DNA of 13,575 nt from Marinagarivorans sp. UBA5868 (GTDB taxonomy: Bacteria; Pseudomonadota; Gammaproteobacteria; Pseudomonadales; Cellvibrionaceae): positions 6,354 through 19,928 of the forward strand of contig DJFQ01000094.1 of the NCBI GenBank assembly GCA_002432095.1, in the 5' to 3' direction. Of this stretch, positions 6,651 to 13,575 are shown one piece after another (within the stretch, counting starts at the first letter, position 1; the number at the start of each line of letters is the position of its first letter). Under the pieces are notes generated by a model. That model saw only the letters and a list, made by a program, of their open reading frames with translations. It was not told the origin of the DNA and made no database searches. Both the position numbers and the translations under genes were made by a program.

Positions 6651-9269
6651 ATGACCCACCTGCCAGACACTCTCCGCGAAAATGTCCGCCTTCTCGGCGA
6701 ACTTTTGGGCGAAACTCTGTTACAGCACGAAGGGCTGGACGTTTTTCGCAAAGTCGAAGAAATCCGCACACTTGGCAAGGCCATCAATCGATCTACCGAT
6801 AGCGACTCACAGCCGCTAATCAATTTCCTATCTCAACTGGAAGACAGCGATATTTTACCTATCGCCCGCTCCTTCAATCAGTTTCTCAACCTGGCCAATA
6901 TCGCAGACCAGGAATATCAAGCCAGTGTAGAAGCCGAAGGTGACGACGCCCTGGAGCAGATGTTTAAGCACTACGTCAAAGCCATGGGCAAAGATGACCT
7001 TTACGAAGTCGTGAAAGCACTGAACATCGAACTGGTGCTCACAGCGCATCCTACAGAAATCACCCGCCGCACCCTTATCCGCAAATACGACCAAATTGCC
7101 AGCAAGCTTTCCGAACGGCGCAGCAAGGATCTTCTCTCCTACGAAACCGACCGACAACGCGGCAGGCTGCATCGGCTCATTGAAGAAATCTGGAGCACTA
7201 ACGAGATCCGCGACGAACGCCCCACCGCAATTGATGAAGCACGATGGGGCTTTGCGGTCATTGAGAACAGTCTCTGGCAGGCGATCCCTGACTTTATCCG
7301 CCATCTCGACCGCCTCTCGCGCAAACGCCTAGGCAAACGCCTACCCATGGATTTTCAGCCGTTTCGGCTGTTTTCCTGGATGGGTGGAGACCGCGATGGC
7401 AATCCCAACGTCACCCACACCGTCACAGCGGAAGTCATTCTGTTAGGCCGATGGATGGCCGCAGAGCTTTATCTGCGCGATATTCACAGCTTGGGCGGAG
7501 ATCTGAGCATGCAGGCCGCCAGCTCTGAACTTTTGAGTCAGTTACCTGGCCCCAGCCGCACTCCTTACAGGGACATTCTCCATAGCCTGCGCCGCCGTAT
7601 TCAGCAAACCTTGGACTGGACCGAAGAACGAATTGCCGGCAAGAACACACCCATACCCGCCAGCATCATCACCACGCGTGAAGATCTGCTGGAGCCGCTA
7701 CTCCTCTGTTATCGCTCGCTAAAAGATGTAGGGCTGGACTTCGTCGCCAACGGTCCACTGATCGATACCATCCGCCGCATTTACTGTTTCGGCATCAATC
7801 TTGTGCCCTTGGATATTCGTCAGGATGGCGAACGCCACCTTCAAGTGCTTGATGAACTTACCAGCTATCTTGATATGGGCGCCTATCGCGAATGGGATGA
7901 GGAAAAACGCCAAGCATTTTTGCTGGAACAGCTCAGCAGCAAACGGCCGCTTCTGCCCTCTAAGTGGCCGCTTTCCGCCGAATCACAGGAAGTGCTAGAC
8001 ACTTGTCGCATCATCGCCAGCGAACCTCGGGAGACCCTGTCCCAGTACATTATTTCCATGGCACAGCAACCCTCTGATGTACTTGCCGTGGCGCTGCTTT
8101 TGAAAGAATGCGGTATGACCTGGAATATGCCAGTTGTACCTCTGTTCGAGACGTTGGACGATCTGGACAGAGCGCCCAATGTGATGGACCGATTGTGGCA
8201 ACTGCCCTGGTATCGCAACTATACCCAGGGCCATCAAACAGTCATGATCGGTTACTCCGACTCCGCCAAGGACGCGGGCAAATTCGCTGCCACCTGGGCA
8301 CAGTACAAGGCTCAAGAACAGTTGGTGAGTCTGGCGGAAAAACACGAAGTGGATTTGATGCTGTTCCACGGGCGCGGTGGCACTGTCGGTCGCGGCGGCG
8401 GTCCGCTGGAAAAAGCCATGGCGTCACAACCACCTGGTTCCGTGCGCGGAAAAATCCGCGTCACGGAACAGGGTGAAATGATCCGTTACAAATTTGGCTT
8501 GCCCAAAATCGCGTTCAAGAGTTTGTCTACCTATGTGGTTGCAACTCTGCGTGCAACCTTATCTCCCCACGGTGCACCAAACCCCGAATGGCGTGACCTC
8601 ATCGAACGCATGGCTAAGTCCAGCCTGGAAGGTTACCGCAGCATCGTCCGCGGACACCCGCAGTTCGTGCCGTATTTCCGCAGCCTTACGCCGGAGCAGG
8701 AGCTGAATAAACTAGCTCTGGGCAGCCGTCCTGCCAAGCGCAAAGCCAGCGGCGGAGTAGAAAGTTTGCGCGCAATTCCCTGGGTGTTCGCCTGGACACA
8801 GGTTCGACTCAACCTACCCGCCTGGCTCGGCGTCCGCCAAGCATTGGAATATGCGCAAAAAGAAGATCCGGCAACTCTAACTACCATGATGGCGGAATGG
8901 CCGTTTTTCTCAGCGTTCGTAGATCTTATTGAGATGGTGCTGGGCAAAGCAGATATCGAAATCTGCCAATATTATGAAAAGCAGCTGGTTCCGGTGGAGC
9001 TTCACGATCTTGGCCATCAACTTCGTGCAGACCTTAGAGCTTTAGAGAATTTGTTAAATGAGTTGAAAGGTCAGGCGAAGCTTCTCGACAGCGATCCAAC
9101 GCTGCAAAGCACCATTGAGGTGCGCAAGCCCTATATCGATCCGCTCAATTTCCTCCAGGCAGAGCTAATCAAACGAGAACGCAAAGCGGGCAGTATCAGC
9201 TCAGATCTGGAGCGTGCGCTTAAAGTAACTATGGCGGGAATTGCTGCAGGAATGAGAAATACCGGCTGA
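6651..9269 (+). CDS. ppc: Phosphoenolpyruvate carboxylase
   Basis: PEP carboxylase makes oxaloacetate from PEP and bicarbonate, the main anaplerotic reaction. At 872 residues it is close to the 883 of E. coli and aligns over the whole length from memory. Catalytic landmarks are VLTAHPTEITRRT (catalytic H133), SWMGGDRDGNPNVT, IGYSDSAKDAG, the flexible loop FHGRGGTVGRGGGP (H573, R575), VTEQGEMIRYKFG and LGSRPAKRKASGGVESLRAIPWVFAWTQ. The C-terminus ends MRNTG as in the family. ATG 6651 has AGGAG at 6638-6642, 8 bases ahead; the longer GTG 6612 lies in the promoter and has no site. It is a monocistronic unit with its own promoter and a strong terminator at 9281-9318. No truncation or frameshift. 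Confidence 0.98.
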   Translation: MTHLPDTLRENVRLLGELLGETLLQHEGLDVFRKVEEIRTLGKAINRSTDSDSQPLINFLSQLEDSDILPIARSFNQFLNLANIADQEYQASVEAEGDDALEQMFKHYVKAMGKDDLYEVVKALNIELVLTAHPTEITRRTLIRKYDQIASKLSERRSKDLLSYETDRQRGRLHRLIEEIWSTNEIRDERPTAIDEARWGFAVIENSLWQAIPDFIRHLDRLSRKRLGKRLPMDFQPFRLFSWMGGDRDGNPNVTHTVTAEVILLGRWMAAELYLRDIHSLGGDLSMQAASSELLSQLPGPSRTPYRDILHSLRRRIQQTLDWTEERIAGKNTPIPASIITTREDLLEPLLLCYRSLKDVGLDFVANGPLIDTIRRIYCFGINLVPLDIRQDGERHLQVLDELTSYLDMGAYREWDEEKRQAFLLEQLSSKRPLLPSKWPLSAESQEVLDTCRIIASEPRETLSQYIISMAQQPSDVLAVALLLKECGMTWNMPVVPLFETLDDLDRAPNVMDRLWQLPWYRNYTQGHQTVMIGYSDSAKDAGKFAATWAQYKAQEQLVSLAEKHEVDLMLFHGRGGTVGRGGGPLEKAMASQPPGSVRGKIRVTEQGEMIRYKFGLPKIAFKSLSTYVVATLRATLSPHGAPNPEWRDLIERMAKSSLEGYRSIVRGHPQFVPYFRSLTPEQELNKLALGSRPAKRKASGGVESLRAIPWVFAWTQVRLNLPAWLGVRQALEYAQKEDPATLTTMMAEWPFFSAFVDLIEMVLGKADIEICQYYEKQLVPVELHDLGHQLRADLRALENLLNELKGQAKLLDSDPTLQSTIEVRKPYIDPLNFLQAELIKRERKAGSISSDLERALKVTMAGIAAGMRNTG

Positions 9270-9280
9270 TCGGTTGCTTC

Positions 9281-9325
9281 GCGGGCGGTAGCAGAAAGTG
9301 GTGACTGCTACCGCCCGCTCGATCT
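9281..9325 (+). terminator. Strong hairpin terminator after ppc
   Basis: GCGGGCGGTAGCAG (9281-9294) and CTGCTACCGCCCGC (9305-9318) form a perfect 14-bp stem with a 10-base loop, 11 bases after the ppc stop. The tail (TCGATCTTT) is short and mixed. Stem strength makes termination or 3'-end protection likely. Confidence 0.75.
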
Positions 9326-9534
9326 TTACTGCCGCCTAAGTCGCAAATCCTGCAAGGCAGTTCGCCATAGGGCAACTTGTCACACAAACATGCGCTATGA
9401 TTCGGTTCGGCACAGTCGTCAGGCAGACCGGTTGTTGGCATACCTCTTGCCAAAACACTACACCGCTCAACTCGTCGGACATCCCTTCAGGGCCGAATTC
9501 ACAAACCGGCTCAATAGCCTCAGGTGTTAGTACG

Positions 9535-10221
9535 ATGGATGGCATCCTTTCTGGCTTTCGTTTTTCCAGTAAAAAAACGAGTGCCGATGCAAAACGAGAT
9601 ACATCGCCCGATCAAAATCGAGTATCTGCAACCGCAATCAATCAACGACAGGGAGAGATAACGCAGGACAGCGCCGTCAACCCAACTCAAGACAGGAGCC
9701 TTAATATGCGTTTGAGCAAGAGCAATCCATCCAAACCGGATGAGGAATTCGAGATTCCGAGCGAACCCGTTATGCCACCGACATTCAATTCAACACCCTC
9801 CCCTATTAGCTCGCGAGCAACCCCATCAGTCCCAGCCGCCGTCAGCAATGCTGCAGCGGTCATCGGGCCGAAAATCACCTTCAAGGGTGAGATCATCGGT
9901 GAAGAAGATCTGTTGGTTCAGGGCAAAGTCGAAGGTTCGATTGATCTGAAAGGGAACCATTTGATCATCGGCCAACAAGGTGTCGTAAAAGCCAATCTAA
10001 TGGCCAAAACCATTACCATTGAAGGCACGGTTGAAGGCGACCTTATCGGCCAAGAGCGGATCGAGATCAAGTCCTCCAGCAACGTAAAAGGTAACTTGAT
10101 TGCCGCGCGGGTAACACTGGAAGATGGAGCCAAATTTCGCGGTTCCATCGACATGGATTCGCAAAATTCCGGCGGCGCGGGCAAATACTCCTACTCCACC
10201 ACCAGCGAAAAGACCGACTGA
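9535..10221 (+). CDS. Bactofilin (cytoskeletal/polymer-forming protein)
   Basis: The C-terminal ~105 residues are a bactofilin (DUF583) right-handed beta-helix of short repeating rungs: ITFKGEIIGEEDLLVQGKVEGSIDLKGNHLIIGQQG, then VKANLMAKTITIEGTVEGDLI, then KSSSNVKGNLIAARVTLEDGAKFRGSIDM. Bactofilins polymerise without nucleotides and act in cell shape, stalks or placing wall enzymes. From ATG 9535 the protein has 228 residues with a long, polar, low-complexity N-terminal tail (many S, T, P, Q), typical of a disordered arm. ATG 9535 has AGGTG 8 bases ahead. A second in-frame ATG at 9706 has a stronger AGGAG at 9694-9698 and would give a 171-residue form, closer to usual bactofilin length. The frame is open up to 9397, but that part lacks a ribosome site. 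It likely forms a unit with the gene 41 bases downstream. Confidence 0.9.
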   Translation: MDGILSGFRFSSKKTSADAKRDTSPDQNRVSATAINQRQGEITQDSAVNPTQDRSLNMRLSKSNPSKPDEEFEIPSEPVMPPTFNSTPSPISSRATPSVPAAVSNAAAVIGPKITFKGEIIGEEDLLVQGKVEGSIDLKGNHLIIGQQGVVKANLMAKTITIEGTVEGDLIGQERIEIKSSSNVKGNLIAARVTLEDGAKFRGSIDMDSQNSGGAGKYSYSTTSEKTD

Positions 10222-10225
10222 CCGG

Positions 10226-10249
10226 CAGGCGGCGCTTACGCGCTGCCTG
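10226..10249 (+). other. Hairpin between bactofilin and the tandem methyltransferase-like gene
   Basis: CAGGCGGCGC (10226-10235) and GCGCTGCCTG (10240-10249) pair over 10 positions (one G-U in RNA) around a TTAC tetraloop. No T-run follows, so I do not call it a terminator; it may tune the level of the downstream gene or end processing of a shared mRNA. Confidence 0.45.
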
Positions 10250-10262
10250 ACCACCACACGCC

Positions 10263-11528
10263 ATGGTTGATGTCGTTGCGCCTTCTTTATCTCTGACCCA
10301 TCGTTCACCGGGCCTGACCGCCATCTATAACGAAATCAAAGGATCACGGGTTAACCATGTTCTCGATCTCGGCGCATCCTCCGCGAGAAGCTTTAATTTT
10401 TTTGCGCAGCTGAGCTGCAAAATCCGCTTCGAAAATCTGACAGACGTGTTTGCCAGAAATAGCGGCGATGTATTGCAGAAAGAAACGCTACTCGAACAAC
10501 TTGCTCACTACATCGACGACCGTAAGCTTAAAGAGCACTTTGATTTGGTTTTGGCCTGGGACCTTTTTAACTACCTGGATTTGGCAGGCGTTGAGTGGTT
10601 TACCCAAAAGCTCAGCGTGTTGTGCGGTCCAAATGCGTTAATTCACAGCGTTCGGTATCTTGGCGCCAATATTCCTACGCACCCGCAGACTTTCCAAATC
10701 GTCAATCAATATCAAGTAATGATCTCCGAAGTCGCCGAAACCGCGCCGCGCCACCACGCTAGTCATGACACCGCACGTTTGCTAAAACTTATGCCGGATT
10801 TTTATCTTGAAAGTACCTATCTGAATTTCGACGGGATGATTCCGGGGCTGATGGAAAATGTTCTGCGCTTTCAGCCGCAAAAAACACTATCTGGAAGACG
10901 CCAGAGCAGTGACGAACTGAATAATTTAGATGTATCACATGTTTCCCCTGTGCATCAAAGGGACTTACAGCCGCATATATCACCGGCCCTTGCAAACGTG
11001 TTCGGGTCGATCACAGCCGCGCCGACCATTCTGGATCTCGGGCAGAAAACCCGGCAAAACTTCGATTTTTTATACAGCATCACGCAACACATTTACGCGG
11101 AGAACCTGCATCAGGAATTACAGCTCCAGGAAAAAGCCGGTGGCGAAGTCCACTTTAAGGCACACATGCTGAATTTCCCCGCCGAACTGCGCTTCGACAT
11201 TATCTTACTTTGGGACACACTGAATTTTCTCTCTCCGGACATCATCGAAAAGCTATTCGACCGCCTGCGACCATGGCTTCACGAAAATACGGTCATCCAC
11301 GCCATTGTCTATTCCGGCAAAGAGATACCGGCAAACCCCCAGCAGTTTTTTATGCGCACCCCTGCCGCACTCGATGTCTGCCCCAGCGGTAAAAAGGTCG
11401 CCACTGATCCCCTCACTTCCAGCCGACTGCTCAAATTAATGAAAACATTTCGCCTGGAAGAAACCTTCGTCTTTCGTCCCGGCATGCAACGCGGCATTTA
11501 CGAATATCTCTTTCGCAGTCAACGGTAA
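10263..11528 (+). CDS. Tandem degenerate methyltransferase-like protein
   Basis: I do not recognise a named family. The 421 residues are an internal duplication of about 215. Each half has a Rossmann-like first strand (HVLDLGASSARSFNFF, D35/G37; TILDLGQKTRQNFDFL, D258/G260), an acidic end of the second strand (FENLTD; AENLHQ), a methyltransferase motif-IV-like strand (FDLVLAWDLFNYL at 93-105; FDIILLWDTLNFL at 311-323), then a strand-turn (ALIHSVRYLGANIPTHPQTF; TVIHAIVYSGKEIPANPQQF) and a shared RLLKLM (172 and 388) with a closing FxLExT. The canonical glycine-rich GxGxG SAM loop is absent in both, so catalysis is doubtful; a structural or regulatory role is possible. There is no signal peptide or membrane segment, so it should be cytoplasmic. 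The ATG has no clear ribosome site and lies 41 bases after the bactofilin gene, suggesting a joint function. Confidence 0.75.
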   Translation: MVDVVAPSLSLTHRSPGLTAIYNEIKGSRVNHVLDLGASSARSFNFFAQLSCKIRFENLTDVFARNSGDVLQKETLLEQLAHYIDDRKLKEHFDLVLAWDLFNYLDLAGVEWFTQKLSVLCGPNALIHSVRYLGANIPTHPQTFQIVNQYQVMISEVAETAPRHHASHDTARLLKLMPDFYLESTYLNFDGMIPGLMENVLRFQPQKTLSGRRQSSDELNNLDVSHVSPVHQRDLQPHISPALANVFGSITAAPTILDLGQKTRQNFDFLYSITQHIYAENLHQELQLQEKAGGEVHFKAHMLNFPAELRFDIILLWDTLNFLSPDIIEKLFDRLRPWLHENTVIHAIVYSGKEIPANPQQFFMRTPAALDVCPSGKKVATDPLTSSRLLKLMKTFRLEETFVFRPGMQRGIYEYLFRSQR

Positions 11529-11874
11529 GTGATGCAGTCTCTGTTGAAAAATTTGACAGGGTTCCTCTGCAACTGAGTGGTGCGTCAAGTGTTTCGCGGC
11601 GTTTGGTTACTTATCAACCTAAATTTTCTTCCTATCACCATAAAACCCTTAATTTTCTGATCTGTTTGAGCATTTTTTGAATAAAACTGCTAATTGGCAT
11701 GTTTTGCGCTACACCATCTGCGCTATCTCTCCTGATTCCTATCCCAATCGCGCATATCCTCGCTGCTGTTTCAAATGGTTGCCATAAATTCCAGGAATGA
11801 TAGTCAGGCAAAGCAAAAACAATCCTCACACCTGCGAACCCAAACCGATTGACCTATAACCAGGACCGTTATCT
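11529..11874. other. Intergenic region before the glucanase gene
   Basis: 346 bases without a supported gene; a reverse-strand frame at 11635-11829 has no coding character. I see no strong terminator for the preceding gene. A sigma-54-like element lies at 11695-11710 (TGGCATG, four bases, then GCGCT; GG-N10-GC spacing kept). A lone GTTAC half-site is at 11606-11610. An AANAANAA motif is at 11815-11822. AGGA at 11862-11865 is the probable ribosome site of the glucanase gene. A TTGACA at 11553-11558 lacks a matching -10. Confidence 0.5.
11695..11710 (+). promoter_or_regulatory. Possible sigma-54 promoter of the glucanase gene
   Basis: TGGCATG (11695-11701), TTTT, GCGCT (11706-11710). The GG (11696-11697) and GC (11708-11709) are exactly 10 bases apart and the -24 element differs from consensus at one position. 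The -12 element lacks the usual TT before GC, which weakens the call. The predicted start at ~11721 would give a ~154-base leader. Confidence 0.3.
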
Positions 11875-13575
11875 ATGATTCGCATCAAATGGCCTCAGAT
11901 AGTACTTGTGCTGTTAGCGTTCTTTACAGCGCACGTCGTTCAAGCAAAACCTTGGAAAGGTGCCGAGCTGATTACTCGGGAAACCTATAAATATGGCGCT
12001 TTCGAAGCACGTATCCGCGCCGCTCGCGGCTCGGGAATGGTGACAGCTTTTTTCCTCTGGAAGGATGGGTCCGAAATTCCAGGTGCGCAGTGGCAAGAAC
12101 AGGACTTTGAAATCTTCGGCAAGAATGGCCGCTATCAAACGCAGGTCATGACACCGGGAAATCCCCGCACCGAGCACGCGACTATTCATCCTCTTTATAC
12201 GCCGGGGTGGGAGAACTACTACACCTACAGGATGGAGTGGACGCCGGACTATCTTGCTTTCTATGTAGACGGACATCTCGTCCGTCGCGAAACCAATCGC
12301 ACAACCTACGCAAAATTGCTCGATCCAGCTAGGGCGGAGCCGGCGCAGCTGCGAATGAGTCTCTGGGCAGGTGACTGGGAGTGGTCGGGCGACTTTGACG
12401 CGACGTTGGCTCCGGCCCATACCTATGTTGAATTTATTCAGACTTACAACTACACCCCCGGCAGCGGAACCAATGGATCCGATTTCACACCGCGCTGGCG
12501 CGATGAATTTGACGGAACCTCTATCAACACCAACCGCTGGTGGTTTGCAAACTGGACGTTTGAATATGCAGTAAATGACTATGTCACACGCAATGCGGCA
12601 GTTCGCAACGGCAAGCTGGTGCTGGCTTTGACCGATGAAGCCACGTCAGGACAGTTCCCCTCAACCGCGCCTGCGGATAACCCTCCCCTTCCCCCAGCCG
12701 ATGATGTCGTCGAAGAACCCACTGGCCCACAACCTCAGCCAGAGGACTATTCCCCTGTGGTCCTGCCTGCTCGCATTGAGGCAGAAAACTTCAGTGGATA
12801 CGAGGACTCTACCGTCGGCAACGAAGGCGATGCCGGCTGTTATAGCGGTGACTTTTATGTGGACACGGAAATTACCAGCGACACATCCGGAATTTGTCAT
12901 ATTGCTTACGCGACCGCCGGTGAATGGGTTGAATACAAAGTCATTGCACCAGAAGCAGGCATTTATAATCTGACATTGCGCACAAGTACTGCCCGCAGCA
13001 ATATCCGGCTGCATGTAGAAGCGAATGGCGAAGACGTCAGCGGCCCGCTGGCGGTACCCCGTAACGGCTGGCAGTCATTCGCAGACCTGCCGGTCCAGCT
13101 TCAACTTGCCGAGGGCGAGCACACCGTCAGAATCGTCTTTGATACCGGCTTCGCCAATCTGAATTATCTTGACTTCGCACAGGTGGATACCGGGCCTGTA
13201 GACCCCGAAGAACCTGTCGAAATCGTCACTCTTCCCGCGCGCATTGAGGCCGAGGACTTCACTAAGTACTACGACTCCACTCCTGGCAACCAGGGCAGCG
13301 CCTCCTGTGACACCGGCGACGTTGATTCGCAGACGACTACGGATACCAGTGGTACGTGCAATCTTGCCTGGATCACCGCGGGCGAATGGGTGGAGTACGA
13401 GGTATTGGCACCGGAAGCAGGCAACTATGTCATGACCTTCCGCACCGCCACCAATCGCTCTGGCACGATGAGTTTTTATGTGGAAATTGACGGAGTGGAT
13501 GTCAGCGGTTCTTTGGTCGTGCCCAGGAGAGGATGGCAGACATTTTCAGACATATCCTTCCCTGTCGAATTGACA
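11875..13575 (+). CDS. Secreted GH16 beta-glucanase, circularly permuted, with two CBM6 modules (3' end outside window)
   Basis: 567 codons are open to the window end. Residues 1-24 are a signal peptide (VVLVLLAFF-type core written as IVLVLLAFFTAHVVQA, cut before KPW). Residues 25-~255 are a GH16 catalytic domain: YGAFEARI, the catalytic EQDFE (E75 nucleophile, D77, E79 acid/base in the ExDxE pattern), EWTPDYLAFYVDG and LRMSLWAGDWEWSGDFD. The strand that normally opens GH16 proteins (RWRDEFDGTSINTNRW, NGKLVLALTDE) comes last, at 207-255, as in the Fibrobacter succinogenes lichenase, which this resembles end to end (YTPGSG...GSDFT junction). It probably cleaves mixed-linked or 1,3-beta-glucan. 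A Pro/Glu-rich linker (~257-296) is followed by CBM6 modules at 297-~437 and 453-567+, each with LPARIEAE and AGEWVEY. AGGA lies 9 bases before the ATG. Substrate is inferred. Confidence 0.92.
   Translation, partial: MIRIKWPQIVLVLLAFFTAHVVQAKPWKGAELITRETYKYGAFEARIRAARGSGMVTAFFLWKDGSEIPGAQWQEQDFEIFGKNGRYQTQVMTPGNPRTEHATIHPLYTPGWENYYTYRMEWTPDYLAFYVDGHLVRRETNRTTYAKLLDPARAEPAQLRMSLWAGDWEWSGDFDATLAPAHTYVEFIQTYNYTPGSGTNGSDFTPRWRDEFDGTSINTNRWWFANWTFEYAVNDYVTRNAAVRNGKLVLALTDEATSGQFPSTAPADNPPLPPADDVVEEPTGPQPQPEDYSPVVLPARIEAENFSGYEDSTVGNEGDAGCYSGDFYVDTEITSDTSGICHIAYATAGEWVEYKVIAPEAGIYNLTLRTSTARSNIRLHVEANGEDVSGPLAVPRNGWQSFADLPVQLQLAEGEHTVRIVFDTGFANLNYLDFAQVDTGPVDPEEPVEIVTLPARIEAEDFTKYYDSTPGNQGSASCDTGDVDSQTTTDTSGTCNLAWITAGEWVEYEVLAPEAGNYVMTFRTATNRSGTMSFYVEIDGVDVSGSLVVPRRGWQTFSDISFPVELT
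12763..13185 (+). other. First CBM6 carbohydrate-binding module within the glucanase
   Basis: Residues 297-437 of the glucanase: LPARIEAENF opens the module, AGEWVEYKV carries the aromatic/acidic face typical of CBM6, and FANLNYLDFAQV closes it with the family's ligand-binding Asn/Asp end. Two Cys (around GCYSGD and GICHI) could form a disulfide in the secreted protein. Confidence 0.85.
13231..13575 (+). other. Second CBM6 module within the glucanase, cut by the window end
   Basis: Residues 453-567 repeat the first module: LPARIEAEDF, two Cys in equivalent positions (SCDTGD, GTCNL), AGEWVEYEV, APEAGNY and VPRRGWQTFSD. The closing LNYLDF-like strand lies beyond the window, so further modules may follow. 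Confidence 0.82.

Noticed and set aside
9390..9530. 46-codon frame (MRYDSVRH...) just before the bactofilin
   Set aside because: No ribosome site and it spans a TATGAT (9396-9401) that looks more like a promoter element; too short to support from composition alone.
9397..9534. N-terminal extension of the bactofilin from ATG 9397
   Set aside because: No ribosome site, unusual composition, and ATG 9535 with AGGTG at good distance is a better start.
11553..11581. TTGACA as -35 of a sigma-70 promoter for the glucanase
   Set aside because: The -10 position at 17-base spacing reads AGTGGT, which is not a plausible -10.
12371..13435. Several 60-170 aa frames on both strands over the glucanase
   Set aside because: All overlap the continuous open frame that encodes the signal peptide, GH16 domain and CBM6 modules; they are shadows.

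Overview
The window reads as a chromosomal segment of a polysaccharide-degrading gammaproteobacterium, most likely of the Cellvibrionales (Cellvibrio/Saccharophagus/Teredinibacter type). This is an inference from three things: Pseudomonas-like synteny (cbrA-cbrB-[crcZ]-pcnB-folK-panB), gammaproteobacterial core proteins, and a secreted GH16 glucanase with two CBM6 modules. All supported genes lie on the + strand. There are no tRNAs, rRNAs, IS elements or CRISPR arrays.

Layout. 1-1035: the C-terminal part of a CbrA-type histidine kinase, whose 5' end lies outside the window. 1054-2442: CbrB, its sigma-54-activating response regulator. 2443-3108: a 666-base gap that is not empty. It holds a large palindrome matching a CbrB-type upstream activating site, a textbook -24/-12 sigma-54 promoter, an A-rich untranslated RNA with repeated AAN triplets, and a strong intrinsic terminator. 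I read this as a CrcZ-like Hfq/Crc-titrating small RNA, at the same place as in Pseudomonas. 3109-6510: a compact run pcnB, folK, deoxynucleoside kinase, panB (gaps of 3 to 31 bases), without panC next to panB. 6651-9269: ppc, with its own sigma-70 promoter and a 14-bp-stem terminator. 9535-10221: a bactofilin. 10263-11528: an unusual protein made of two tandem degenerate methyltransferase-like domains. 11529-11874: a non-coding leader region. 11875 to the end: a secreted GH16 beta-glucanase in the naturally circularly permuted (Fibrobacter lichenase) arrangement, followed by a linker and two CBM6 modules, cut by the window edge.

How the parts work together. CbrA/CbrB sense carbon/nitrogen status and, with sigma-54, should drive the small RNA. 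By family knowledge this RNA sequesters Hfq/Crc and lifts catabolite repression. The glucanase at the far end is the kind of gene such a circuit could control. Its leader carries a weak sigma-54-like element and one AANAANAA motif, but that link is speculative. The middle block is housekeeping: RNA polyadenylation, folate, pantothenate and anaplerosis. The bactofilin and its neighbour probably form a cell-shape or envelope unit.

The most notable items are the CrcZ-like RNA with its full promoter architecture, the permuted glucanase, and the tandem pseudo-methyltransferase beside the bactofilin.
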